Under the pieces are notes generated by a model. It ran no database searches. It was not told the origin of the DNA and saw only the letters and a list, made by a program, of their open reading frames with translations. From Flavobacterium sp. MFBS3-15 (lineage in GTDB: Bacteria; Bacteroidota; Bacteroidia; Flavobacteriales; Flavobacteriaceae), in NCBI RefSeq assembly GCF_026107645.2, contig NZ_JAPCHV010000001.1, forward strand, positions 248,001 through 312,000: a stretch of DNA of 64,000 nucleotides, read 5' to 3'. Shown here one piece after another: positions 31,429 to 40,420 of this stretch (position 1 is the first letter of the stretch; each line of letters begins with the position of its first letter). The translations under genes were made by a program, and so were the position numbers.

Positions 31429-33401
31429 ATTTAAAACAAAAGGTGAAAGCCGGATTGCTATTTTTGACAGCCTGTTTTTACAGTAATGCCCAGGGGCAGG
31501 ATTTTTCTTTTAAAAACTACAACTGGGACACAAAGGAGACCAAAGTAGAAATACCTGCCAAGTACAAAGATGAGAAGGAGGTAATACTTGAACGGAATGT
31601 AAAAATTGAATTTGTACCGGGCAAGGATGGTGCATTACAATATTATCTTTCACATGAAAAGATTTACATTAACAGTGATGAGGCTGTAGAGCGTAACAAC
31701 AAAATTTATGTGCCTTATGGCTCTAACGAAAACGTGATTGCTACGAAAGCACGCGTACTATTGAAAAGCGGTAAGGTGATTGAGCTTAAAAAGAGTGATA
31801 TTAAGGAAGAAACAGATGAGGAGCGTGGGGTTAAGTACAAATACTTCGCGGTGAACGGCCTGGAGAAAGGAGCGGTTGTAGAAACAATATTCATACTTGA
31901 AGAGGAACCGGAGCTAAAAGGGCATACAATCAGGATGCAGGATGAATACCCTATAGCAAAAGGTACGTTCCAACTGATTTATCCCGATCATCTGGTGTTT
32001 CGAACCAAGGGTTACAACGGATTGTCTGAACCGGTTATAACCGAAAAGGCTCCTTCGGCAAAATTCACAACCCTCACAGTAAACGAGGCGGATACACCTG
32101 CCCTGGATGACGACGAAAACTACTCGAACTGGAATAACAACATAAAGCGTTTTCGTTACAAGCTTGATGCAAACTTAGCCAACGGGGCAAAGAATTTGTT
32201 TAATTTCAAGGAATTTTCCACAAATCTTTATGACAGGTTCCATCCGGAATATAGCAAAAAAGACCAAACCGCTATAAATGACTTCTGTAAGGGAATAGCC
32301 AAATCTAATGATGTTCAGGAACAGGTTTGGAATATTGAGAATAAAATAAAGAAAACTATTAACTACAGCCGTTATATTGACAGTAAGGAAACGCTTCAGG
32401 ATATTCTAAAATCCAAACAGGCTAACCAAACGGACATTATAAGGCTGTACATTGCAGTATTTACTACAATGGGGATTGAGAATAACCTCGTATTTACTTC
32501 AAGCCGTTACAAGAAGCCTTTTGATGCCGATTTTGAAAGCTATGAAAACCTTGATGAGCTTTTGTTTTACTTCCCTTCTGTCAAAAAATACATGACTCCT
32601 CTTGAAGTGGAGTACAGGATACCGCTAATCCCAAGGGAACTTGCCGGAACCAATGGCCTGTTCATTAAGGAGAAATCTTTTGCAGGTACAAAAATGGGAA
32701 TCGGCGAAATAGCGATGATTGACATTCCGGGAGCTGAAATTACTCATGACATCATGGATATCACTATTGATTTCTCAAAGGACATTGAAAATCCTTTAGT
32801 GACCAGTAAAATACAGTTTGGTGGCTATTCGGCCCTGAATTTTCAACCCATAAAGGATTTTGCGCCTGCCGAAAATTATAAGACCATACTGAAAAGCATT
32901 GCTGAAAATTATACTGCTGAAACAGAATACAAAACTCTTACTACATCGAATGATGGTGTAGAGTTCATCGGCAAGAAGCCATTTGTGATGGACATTACTT
33001 TTGAAGGTAAGGACCTTGTACGTAAGGCTGGAGAAAATTACCTGTTTTCTGCGGGTCTGACTATTGGCAAGCAAATGGAATTATACCAGGAAAACAAGCG
33101 CGTGCTGCCGGTTGAAATCAACAATCCGCATTCGTATACCCGTAAGATAAAGATCATTCTGCCGCAAGGGGCAACGGTAAAGAACCTTGAAAAGTTTAAT
33201 ATGGATAAAAAGCTTGATGTTAACGGTAAGACAGAAGCAGCTTTTGTCAGCAAGTATGAGAAAAAAGGTAATGAGATCATTGTGGAAAATACAGAATATT
33301 ACAACATACTGCACTACCCGCTTGAGCATTTTGAAGCCTACCGTGCCGTAATAAACGCTGCTGCCGACTTCAATAAGATTGTTATCATAGTGAATAAATA
33401 A
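31425..33401 (+). CDS. DUF3857 protein with degenerate transglutaminase core
   Basis: A 658-residue paralogue of the preceding gene with a signal peptide (~1-24, ending YSNAQGQ). DUF3857 occupies ~45-230 (LERNVKIEFVPGKDGALQYY). The region aligned to the transglutaminase core reads NQTDIIRLYIAVFTTMGIE where active members have GDCKD; the cysteine is absent, and the later segment ENLDELLFYFPSVKKYMTP shows no His/Asp equivalents. It is therefore probably an inactive pseudo-enzyme that binds the same ligand or forms a complex with the active neighbour. It is coupled by ATGA to that gene and followed by a hairpin terminator. Confidence 0.85.
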   Translation: MNLKQKVKAGLLFLTACFYSNAQGQDFSFKNYNWDTKETKVEIPAKYKDEKEVILERNVKIEFVPGKDGALQYYLSHEKIYINSDEAVERNNKIYVPYGSNENVIATKARVLLKSGKVIELKKSDIKEETDEERGVKYKYFAVNGLEKGAVVETIFILEEEPELKGHTIRMQDEYPIAKGTFQLIYPDHLVFRTKGYNGLSEPVITEKAPSAKFTTLTVNEADTPALDDDENYSNWNNNIKRFRYKLDANLANGAKNLFNFKEFSTNLYDRFHPEYSKKDQTAINDFCKGIAKSNDVQEQVWNIENKIKKTINYSRYIDSKETLQDILKSKQANQTDIIRLYIAVFTTMGIENNLVFTSSRYKKPFDADFESYENLDELLFYFPSVKKYMTPLEVEYRIPLIPRELAGTNGLFIKEKSFAGTKMGIGEIAMIDIPGAEITHDIMDITIDFSKDIENPLVTSKIQFGGYSALNFQPIKDFAPAENYKTILKSIAENYTAETEYKTLTTSNDGVEFIGKKPFVMDITFEGKDLVRKAGENYLFSAGLTIGKQMELYQENKRVLPVEINNPHSYTRKIKIILPQGATVKNLEKFNMDKKLDVNGKTEAAFVSKYEKKGNEIIVENTEYYNILHYPLEHFEAYRAVINAAADFNKIVIIVNK

Positions 33402-33426
33402 TGTTAGGCAAAAAGTTTTTGATGAG

Positions 33427-33450
33427 AGCCCGGTTTTTAGCCGGGCTTTC
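33427..33450 (+). terminator. Hairpin after the DUF3857 operon
   Basis: AGCCCGG (33427-33433) pairs with CCGGGCT (33441-33447) around a 7-nt loop. The T-run is short (TTTC), so it is a moderate terminator. Confidence 0.55.
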
Positions 33451-33796
33451 ACTTAATAGTACAGCATGATTTTTTTCTCACATAGAAAATTTACCAAAAT
33501 TTGGTGACTGTTTTGCTATTTCATTATTCCACCAGAATTAATTTAATACATTTACTTAATGGACAACGCAAGGCTAAACTGATATGGTAGCTTTACATCG
33601 CCACTTATCCGAAAGAGGACATCTTAGAATTTTTATCTAAGAGTTTTTATGTGAGATGTATTAGCTTTTTGCAGTAAGTGTTCAGATATATCCTAAAAAA
33701 GGGTAGCAAAAGGGGAAATGCTCCAAAAAAATCACCTGAAATTCCCAGTGCTTAACTAAAAATGCCTGAGGATTTTACGAACTAAAACTTATTTTA
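33451..33796. other. Intergenic stretch without a gene
   Basis: About 350 bases with no credible ORF. The only structure seen is a weak hairpin at about 33622-33640 (CTTAGA / TCTAAG) followed by AGTTTTT. No clear TAnnTTTG box was found for the following ATPase gene; a metal-responsive site may be present but was not recognised. Confidence 0.4.
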
Positions 33797-35770
33797 ATGG
33801 AAACAGGGAACAAGCATAATCATGAAAATCATATTCATAGTGGCCTATTGGGGAAGAATACAGAACTGTATTTTTCAATACTCTGTGGCATATTGCTTGG
33901 ATTTGGTTACCTGTCTGCGTTCACGGGTCTCGGGCCAAATGTAGCACTGGGTTTATATATAGGTGCCTATTTTTTTGGTGGATTCTTTACTGCTAAGGAA
34001 GCTGTTGCGACTATGGCAAAGGGTGGTTTCGAGATCGACTTCCTTATGCTGGTAGCTGCGGCAGGTGCCGCCATTTTGGATGAATGGGCAGAAGGTGCGC
34101 TGTTGTTGTTTCTGTTTAGCCTTGGGCATGCGCTTGAACATTATGCCATGGGGCGTGCACGAAAATCGATTGAGGCACTGGCTAACCTTGCACCGCCGAC
34201 AGCAATCCTGCATCAGGGAGGTATTGAAAGGGAAGTAAATATAGAGGAATTGTCTTTAGGGGATATTATCCTCATTAAGCCCAACAGCAAGATTCCTGTA
34301 GATGGGGTAGTAGTAAAAGGGATTACCAGCGTTAATCAGGCACCGGTGACCGGTGAGAGCGTACCTGTTGACAAAAGGCCGGTTGATGATGTAGATAAGG
34401 ATTATTCAACGGACGAGAAAATAAAGCCGGAAAACAGGGTTTTTGCAGGAACAATCAACGGTAGTTCAGTTATAGAGGTTAAAGTAATACGCGAAGCTGA
34501 CGACTCAACAATAGCAAGGCTGATAAGGATGGTTAATGAAGCTGAAAAGCAAAAATCGCCAACCCAGCTATTTACAGATAAGTTTGAAAAGTTTTTTGTG
34601 CCCTCAGTATTGCTGTTGGTTGCCCTTTTGTGCCTGGCCTTCCTGGTGATCGATGAGCCATTCAGTAAAAGCTTCTACCGGGCGATGTCTGTACTTGTTG
34701 CTGCCAGTCCCTGTGCGCTTGCCATATCTACGCCCAGTGCAGTACTTAGTGGCGTAGCGAGGGCTGCCCGCGGAGGGGTTTTAATAAAAGGCGGCAGGCC
34801 TCTGGAAGATCTTGGCAACCTGGAAGCAGTGGCCTTTGATAAAACCGGTACCCTCACAGAAGGAAAACCAAAGCTTACAAACATCATCACGCTTGCAGGT
34901 AAAGAAGAAGATTTTCTGAAACTTCTTGTAGCGGTTGAGAGCCAGAGCGATCACCCTTTGGCAGAAGCGATTGTCAATGGTATCAAAGAAAAAAATCCTG
35001 ATATCCAAGAACCTGAACCCAAAAATGTAAAAGGTATTGTAGGGAAGGGGGTGAGTGCTGAGATTGACGGTGAAACGATCCTAATAGGCAACAAGTCGCT
35101 CTTCAGGGACAATGGAGGGTTGCCCAAAGAACTGGAAGAAAAGGTAACCGGCCTGGAGCAGGGTGGGCACACGACTATGATCGCTAAAAAAGGGGTAACG
35201 TTTATAGGCATAGTTTCCCTTATGGATGTACCCCGTGCCGAGGCCAAAGTCGTTCTTTCAAAACTTGCTGCATTAGGTATAAAGGAAATGATAATGCTTA
35301 CCGGTGACAATCAAAAAGTAGCCGAAGCTGTGGCCGGACAAATAGGTATAACTGTTGCGAGGGGTAACCTGATGCCGGAGGATAAGGTTGCAGCAGTGGA
35401 GCAACTCGATACACAATTTGGCAAAGTTGCTATGGTAGGCGACGGTGTTAACGATGCTCCGGCAATGGCCAAGAGTACAGTAGGAATAGCAATGGGCGCA
35501 GCAGGCAGCGACGTGGCACTAGAAACAGCTGACATTGCACTTATGGGAGACAAACTTATAGCTCTTCCGTTTGCCATAGGCCTTAGCCGGAAAGCCAGGA
35601 CTATAATAAAACAAAATTTATGGATTAGCCTTGGAATGGTTGCCATCCTCATCCCATTAACCATAACGGGGATTGCCTCTTTAGGGCCTGCCGTTATTGC
35701 CCATGAGGGATCAACATTGCTTGTAGTCTTTAATGCATTAAGATTATTAATGTATGAGCCTAAAAAATAG
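33797..35770 (+). CDS. P1B-4-type heavy-metal-transporting ATPase (CoaT/Fe-efflux type)
   Basis: A 657-residue P-type ATPase. It has a His-rich N-terminus (KHNHENHIH) but no ferredoxin-like metal-binding domain. Motifs in order: TGES (185-188, actuator); SPC in the transport helix (304-306) in place of the CPC of Cu/Zn pumps; DKTGT with phosphorylated Asp348; nucleotide domain with the SDHPLAEAI His; GDGVNDAP hinge; and HEGST (636-640) in the last helices. SPC plus HEGxT is the signature of subgroup P1B-4, which exports Co2+, Fe2+ or sometimes Zn2+. Cadmium/zinc annotation is therefore less likely. It stands alone, with a strong terminator behind. Confidence 0.93.
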   Translation: METGNKHNHENHIHSGLLGKNTELYFSILCGILLGFGYLSAFTGLGPNVALGLYIGAYFFGGFFTAKEAVATMAKGGFEIDFLMLVAAAGAAILDEWAEGALLLFLFSLGHALEHYAMGRARKSIEALANLAPPTAILHQGGIEREVNIEELSLGDIILIKPNSKIPVDGVVVKGITSVNQAPVTGESVPVDKRPVDDVDKDYSTDEKIKPENRVFAGTINGSSVIEVKVIREADDSTIARLIRMVNEAEKQKSPTQLFTDKFEKFFVPSVLLLVALLCLAFLVIDEPFSKSFYRAMSVLVAASPCALAISTPSAVLSGVARAARGGVLIKGGRPLEDLGNLEAVAFDKTGTLTEGKPKLTNIITLAGKEEDFLKLLVAVESQSDHPLAEAIVNGIKEKNPDIQEPEPKNVKGIVGKGVSAEIDGETILIGNKSLFRDNGGLPKELEEKVTGLEQGGHTTMIAKKGVTFIGIVSLMDVPRAEAKVVLSKLAALGIKEMIMLTGDNQKVAEAVAGQIGITVARGNLMPEDKVAAVEQLDTQFGKVAMVGDGVNDAPAMAKSTVGIAMGAAGSDVALETADIALMGDKLIALPFAIGLSRKARTIIKQNLWISLGMVAILIPLTITGIASLGPAVIAHEGSTLLVVFNALRLLMYEPKK

Positions 35771-35814
35771 AGATTAAAGGATTGTTTATATCTGTCACTA
35801 CCCAAGAAATGAGT

Positions 35815-35870
35815 AAGGGCACTGCCAGGCGGATTCCTCCGCGTTGGCAATGCCCTTCTTCTTTTATTTT
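35815..35870. terminator. Strong terminator between the ATPase and catalase genes
   Basis: AAGGGCA (35815-35821) pairs with TGCCCTT (35851-35857), with inner pairing TGCCA/TGGCA and GGCGGA/TCCGC, making a long stem followed by CTTCTTTTATTTT. It ends the ATPase transcript; the convergent catalase message ends nearby at 35950. Confidence 0.8.
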
Positions 35871-35949
35871 ACAATCTCAGATTATGACGGTATCTATGTA
35901 TCTCCGTTAGTTATACTAATAATTGGATGCATACAACAAATCTGCTTAT

Positions 35950-38112
35950 CTATTCGGCAAAAAGCTGCTCGCGCTCCCAAATACGGTGCCTGCCCATTTC
36001 TGAGGTAAAACTATCAGTAAAGGCTTTCGCGGTACCGTCGTTAATGATTACACCGGGCACACTATCCTTTTCAGGTTTTCCTGCCATGCCAATTGCGGTT
36101 TTGGCAATGAGCCCGTCAAGGCCTTTATCAAAGCCTGTGACCTTACAGTGCCTGAATGCATCATTGATGAATTCCCTGACATTGGCATTCTTTTCGAGTG
36201 CAGCTATGTCAGTTGCAGAAGGCACATATACTGCATCGAACAATACTGAAGACGAAGAGAAAAAGGCAAAGTCTACTTTAATGCTGTTACCCATATCACC
36301 CTTAATTTCCCCGGCATGAGGACCGATTATTTTGGCTGCCGCGCCTTTGGCTTCCAGTGCTTTCTTGAGTGCGTTGACCGATTTTTCACTTACTCCCTCA
36401 CCACATATAAAGGCTACCTGCCGGGTTTCAATGCTGTCGGTCACCGTAGGGTTATTGACCATACTAAGAGCTTCGCTAGGTTTGTAGCTTTTATCCAGAG
36501 GTTTTGGTTCGTGTTTTTGAGGATCTGCATCTGCACCTACCCCTTTATTCATGGGCCTTTCCGGTTGTTGCGGTACTGATATCCCCAGGCCTTCTGCCAC
36601 CTTTTCTGCAAGCATTTTGTCAACCTGTCCCAGCAGCCCCAGCATCCGTTGGCGTATCTCTACCGTCTCTACCTTGCTGAGTTCGAAACGCAGGGCGCTT
36701 ATGATATGATTTTTTTCCACATCGGTCTGGCTGTTAAAAAAAAGTGCTGCCTGGCTGAAATGGTCGGAAAAGCTTTCGCTGCGTGTGCGTACTTTATGCG
36801 CATCAATACGTTCATTATAGCTGACAAATCCGCCCTCAGCCTCTTTTGCCTGCTCGGGATAACCTCCTCCAAGAGAATTTGGGCTGTAACTGACGCGGCC
36901 AACATTGATTTCCTGGCGCATATGGCCGTCGCGCTGGTTATTGTGCATAGGCACTATCGGACGGTTGATAGGAATCTCGTGAAAGTTAGGGCTCCCAAGC
37001 CTTGAAAGCTGGGTGTCGGTATAAGAGAAGAGCCTGCCCTGAAGCAACGGATCGTTGGTAAAGTCAATGCCGGGCACTACATGGCCGGGGTGGAATGCTA
37101 CCTGCTCGGTCTCTGCAAAAAAGTTGTCAGGGTTCCTGTTCAATACCAGCCTGCCGATAGGGGTTACCGGTACTACTTCTTCCGGTATGATCTTCGTTGG
37201 GTCCAAAAGGTCAAAGTTAAACTTATGCTCATCTTCTTCCGGCACCAGCTGTACGCCGAATTCCCATTCGGGAAAATTGCCCATGTCGATGTTTTCCCAC
37301 AGGTCGCGGCGGTGGAAGTCAGGGTCATTTCCCGATATCTTCAGCGCCTCGTCCCATACTACGGCATGCGTGCCCAGTTTAGGCTTGAGGTGGAATTTGA
37401 CAAAAGTGGATTTGCCTTCAGCATTGATGAAACGGAAGGTATGGATGCCGAAGCCTTCCATCATGCGGTAGCTGCGCGGTATGGCACGGTCGCTCATGGC
37501 CCACATGACCATGTGCATGGATTCCGGCATAAGGGAAATGAAATCCCAAAAAGTATCGTGTGCCGACGCAGCCTGGGGCATCTCATTGTGAGGTTCAGGC
37601 TTTACAGCGTGGATCAGGTCAGGAAACTTCATGGCATCCTGGATAAAGAATACCGGGATGTTATTGCCCACCATATCGAAGTTACCTTCCTGTGTGTAGA
37701 ATTTGATGGCAAAGCCGCGAACGTCGCGGGCAAGGTCTGTCGAACCCCTAAAACCGGCCACTGTTGAAAATCGTACAAACACCGGCGTCCGCTGGGTAGT
37801 ATCGTTCAGAAAGGCTGCTTTGGTATATTCGTTGACATTTCCAAAGGCTTCAAAGTACCCATGCGCACCCGAACCCCTTGCATGCACTATCCGTTCCGGT
37901 ATGCGCTCGTGGTCAAAGTGGGTAATCTTTTCGCGCATTATAAAGTCCTCAAGCAGCGATGGCCCGCGTTCACCGGCTTTTAAAGAGTTATGGTCGTTAT
38001 TGATCCTGACGCCCTGGTCAGTGGTAATGAATTCACCCTGACCGTTTTCACGGTTTCGATCCAGGTCACGGAGCTTGGCATCCTGGTTGGGAGGTGTGTT
38101 GTTTTTTTTCAT
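35950..38112 (-). CDS. katE: Large-subunit catalase (HPII/KatE type)
   Basis: A 720-residue clade-2 catalase, near the length of E. coli HPII (753). It decomposes H2O2 in the cytoplasm. The active-site His lies in RIVHARGSGAHGYFEAF, the distal Asn in FDMVGNNIPVFFIQD, and the haem-ligand Tyr in GRLFSYTDTQLSRLGSPNF. Residues ~560-720 form the extra flavodoxin/DJ-1-like domain typical of large catalases. The start overlaps the stop of an upstream ankyrin gene by four bases, so the pair is translationally coupled. OxyR at 1.7 kb could regulate it, but no site was identified. Confidence 0.95.
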   Translation of the reverse strand: MKKNNTPPNQDAKLRDLDRNRENGQGEFITTDQGVRINNDHNSLKAGERGPSLLEDFIMREKITHFDHERIPERIVHARGSGAHGYFEAFGNVNEYTKAAFLNDTTQRTPVFVRFSTVAGFRGSTDLARDVRGFAIKFYTQEGNFDMVGNNIPVFFIQDAMKFPDLIHAVKPEPHNEMPQAASAHDTFWDFISLMPESMHMVMWAMSDRAIPRSYRMMEGFGIHTFRFINAEGKSTFVKFHLKPKLGTHAVVWDEALKISGNDPDFHRRDLWENIDMGNFPEWEFGVQLVPEEDEHKFNFDLLDPTKIIPEEVVPVTPIGRLVLNRNPDNFFAETEQVAFHPGHVVPGIDFTNDPLLQGRLFSYTDTQLSRLGSPNFHEIPINRPIVPMHNNQRDGHMRQEINVGRVSYSPNSLGGGYPEQAKEAEGGFVSYNERIDAHKVRTRSESFSDHFSQAALFFNSQTDVEKNHIISALRFELSKVETVEIRQRMLGLLGQVDKMLAEKVAEGLGISVPQQPERPMNKGVGADADPQKHEPKPLDKSYKPSEALSMVNNPTVTDSIETRQVAFICGEGVSEKSVNALKKALEAKGAAAKIIGPHAGEIKGDMGNSIKVDFAFFSSSSVLFDAVYVPSATDIAALEKNANVREFINDAFRHCKVTGFDKGLDGLIAKTAIGMAGKPEKDSVPGVIINDGTAKAFTDSFTSEMGRHRIWEREQLFAE

Positions 38113-38639
38113 TGTAAGTTGGATTTTGAAAAGTTAGGTAAGGTAGCTATTGGTCGTTTCGACTGATAATTCTGTATGTATTCTGCCGCAGGCATGTTAT
38201 TTTGTTGGAGGGCCAGGTCAAGGGCGGTAAAGCCCCGCGCGTCTTTAATATCTGTTGCGGCGCCATGGGCTAATAAAAGCTCCACAAGCTCGTTACGCCC
38301 AAACATCGAAGCAAACATCAGCGCAGTGCCTCCATTGCCATGCTGGGCATCGAGACTGGCGCCGTGGCCGATTAATATGCGTGCAACATCTGCATGGCCT
38401 TTAAAGCTCGCTCCCATCAGTGCTGTATTCGCACCCTTATCGGCAAGGTCAGGATGAGCACCCGCCTTAAGCAATGCTGCCACGGCTTCAGGCTGGTTAT
38501 TGTATGCTGCGATGATGAGTGGCGTAAATCCCCTATCATCACGTCTATCGACATTGTCTATTAAAGGAAATATTTCCTCAAGTACAGGCACGTTGCCCTG
38601 CCGTGCTGCCAAAAATAATGCCTGGGTAATTTCATCCAT
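38109..38639 (-). CDS. Ankyrin-repeat protein coupled to catalase
   Basis: A 176-residue protein built of about five ankyrin repeats (for example RDDRGFTPLIIAAYNNQPEA, then DKGANTALMGASFKGHADVA), with no signal peptide. It lies directly upstream of the catalase with an ATGA overlap. Small ankyrin proteins next to catalase genes are known in other bacteria; in Pseudomonas aeruginosa AnkB is needed for full KatB activity, though that one is periplasmic. A role in catalase folding, haem loading or protection is a reasonable inference. Confidence 0.9.
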   Translation of the reverse strand: MDEITQALFLAARQGNVPVLEEIFPLIDNVDRRDDRGFTPLIIAAYNNQPEAVAALLKAGAHPDLADKGANTALMGASFKGHADVARILIGHGASLDAQHGNGGTALMFASMFGRNELVELLLAHGAATDIKDARGFTALDLALQQNNMPAAEYIQNYQSKRPIATLPNFSKSNLQ

Positions 38640-38779
38640 AGTAAATAATTTTTAATCAGGAACAAGGTACAAAATGCTGTCATTGAGCCTCCTTAATGTT
38701 TTCCCAAATCTTCCCCCTTATCTGAAATCAATAATTATTCTATATCATACAAAACCCGCATTGCTTTCACTATATAAAC

Positions 38780-38932
38780 TTACCCAGTGCCATATTGGCG
38801 TTGCACGTCCAGGATTGATCTCTGATTAATCCCTTCAAGGCAGGGCAGCAACTTTGAAATCTTGTTGAGATGATGCTGTGTGGATTGGAAATTCATCAGC
38901 ACATAAAAAAGGCCGGAATTATACCCAATCAT
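38780..38932 (-). CDS. Small ORF or gene remnant with a membrane segment
   Basis: From ATG at 38932 the frame gives 50 residues (begins MIGYNSGLFYVLMNF; ends YGTG). The same frame is open ~25 codons further upstream and reads LRFFGLLFLFVTMIGYNS, so a hydrophobic helix continues across the proposed start. There is no visible ribosome-binding site. Composition looks protein-like, but no family is recognised. More likely the remnant of a longer membrane protein than an intact gene. Confidence 0.25.
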   Translation of the reverse strand: MIGYNSGLFYVLMNFQSTQHHLNKISKLLPCLEGINQRSILDVQRQYGTG

Positions 38933-39045
38933 TGTGACGAATAAAAATAGCAAGCCAAAAAACCTGAGATTTAAAGGTTTACAGATTTCCAGGGAATTGT
39001 TTTAGGTTTAGAGTTTTAAACTTTTTAAGTTGTATAGTAAAAAAA

Positions 39046-39098
39046 GGAATCGAACCTAAAAACCTCAGTAAGCAATAACGTTTTTAGGTTCGATTTCC
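39046..39098. repeat. Inverted repeat resembling a tRNA T-arm sequence
   Basis: The arm at 39046-39063 and the arm at 39080-39098 are reverse complements apart from one extra T, around a 16-nt loop. The right arm contains GGTTCGATTTCC, close to the conserved T-arm of tRNAs, but no acceptor or anticodon arm is present. There is no T-run, so it is not a normal terminator. Confidence 0.5.
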
Positions 39099-39292
39099 AA
39101 ACGGCACCTGCACGGACAATTTTCGAACATTTTTATTAAAGATTTGTCAGTAATGGCGCGGCTTCCAGCGTAAAGTATTTTGAATTAAAAGACGATTTTA
39201 TGGTGTGCTAAGTAATGGCCTCATATTGAAGATCATTATGTTCGGAGTAGATAATTCTAATGTAAATAAAATAAATAGCTGATATCGGTCTT

Positions 39293-39938
39293 TTATCTAG
39301 TATGAAGTAGCATACCTCCGTCTATGACAAAATCGGAGCGGGTTATAAAGGATGCTGTATCACCTGAAAGGTACATAACCATTTGTGCAACATCCTCAGG
39401 GGTACCGATTTTTTTAAGTGGTATCCTTTCGGCAACGCTATCCCAGATTCCCTAGGCTGTCACAGTATCGTACGATTTGTCAAATACATTAGTCCTGTGG
39501 GGCTCGGGCTGACAATGTTTACCCTTATTCGTCGTGGTGCCAGCTCGGCAGCTGCGGTACGGGCAAAGGAATTAACCGCCGATTTACTGGCCTGATAAAT
39601 GGAGCTCTGCTGATAGTTGGTTGTTGCTACATTAGAAGATAGCAAAACTATTGAAGCCACGTAGTTTATAAGAGGGGGTTAATCTGCTGAGCGTAAAATA
39701 TGCACCTTTAAGGTTCACATTCATTACATTGTCAAAATTTATCTCTGTGGCTTCTTCAATTAGCGTATTATCTCCGGTGATACCAGCGTTAATGAACAGT
39801 ATATCTATTTTGCCGGCAGTTTCACCAATATGATGTGCCAGCTCCTCGATATACAAAACACTGGACTGGTCGGCAAGACAGGGCCTCGCCCCTATTGCCA
39901 CCGGTTACCACTGCGATTTTATCTTTAAATCGTTTCAT
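39293..39938 (-). pseudogene. Decayed short-chain dehydrogenase/reductase
   Basis: Reading from ATG at 39938, the opening KRFKDKIAVVTGG is a standard SDR start. Later pieces lie in different frames: INAGITGDNTLIEEAT and NVNLKGAYFTLSRL (39632-39901), the catalytic YQASKSAV with NSFARTAAAELAPRRIRVN (39460-39660), and the C-terminal GTPEDVAQMVMYLSGDTASF, then VIDGGMLLHTR, ending at 39293. At least three frame changes separate them and the glycine-rich cofactor loop is broken. It was once a classical SDR of about 245 residues, divergent from an HxlR gene that has decayed too. Confidence 0.85.
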
Positions 39939-39983
39939 TTTACTCTTTTTAAATTAATACAGTAAAGGTATAATTGATTTGAT

Positions 39984-40002
39984 ATACTTTTGCAACCAGT
40001 AT
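39984..40002. promoter_or_regulatory. Palindrome between decayed SDR and HxlR genes
   Basis: ATACT and AGTAT flank 9 nt, giving a 19-bp inverted repeat midway between the two divergent start codons, as expected for an HxlR operator. It may be all that remains functional of the pair. Confidence 0.4.
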
Positions 40003-40025
40003 CACAGAGTATACCAGACAGAACA

Positions 40026-40352
40026 ATGGAAAGAGATCAAAAAGAAGAACTACTGGCCTTACAGGATACTCTTTATTTCATAGGGTAGTGGCGGATACCT
40101 GTTATTAATTCATTATGTAATGGCATCGCCGCTTTAGGGAAATTGAACGCAGTATATTTGGAATTACAAGCCGTATGCTATTCCGCGAACTGAAGGAGAT
40201 GGAGATGAATAAGCTTGTTGCGAAAGGTTTATCCCGAAATCCCGGTGCTTATCGAATATGAACCCACCGAATATTGCCGCACTTTCGGTAAGATTATTAT
40301 GGAGATGATCAATTGGGGCCGCCAACATAGGGCGAAAATTAAAGAAGAATAA
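40026..40352 (+). pseudogene. Decayed HxlR family transcriptional regulator
   Basis: The ATG at 40026 reads MERDQKEELLALQDTLYFIG and then hits TAG, where family members have GGKW. After the stop it continues WRIPVINSLCNG, shifts frame to HRRFREIERSIFGITSRML, and shifts again to VYPEIPVLIEYEPTEYCRTF and a normal C-terminus (INWGRQHRAKIKEE). One nonsense codon and two frameshifts make it inactive. HxlR proteins are small winged-helix regulators, usually sensing electrophiles or quinones and controlling a divergent oxidoreductase. The neighbour here is the decayed SDR. Confidence 0.88.
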
Positions 40353-40420
40353 AGATAGGAATACATTGTGACTAGTCCTAAAATAGCGATACAGGATTAA
40401 TAACAGTAAAAATACATTTT

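Larger units (their letters stand above)
38640..39292. other. Intergenic stretch with decayed coding traces and a hairpin
   Basis: About 650 AT-rich bases. On the minus strand one frame is open from about 39005 to 38780 and contains a transmembrane-like segment (see the small ORF entry). A 17-18 bp inverted repeat lies at 39046-39098. The rest shows no gene, terminator or promoter that I can support. Confidence 0.4.

Noticed and set aside
39080-39098. Possible tRNA gene at the T-arm-like sequence
   Set aside because: No acceptor, D or anticodon arm can be folded around it.
39383-39595. Plus-strand 70-codon ORF over the SDR remnant
   Set aside because: Antisense to recognisable SDR motifs, including the catalytic YxxxK segment.
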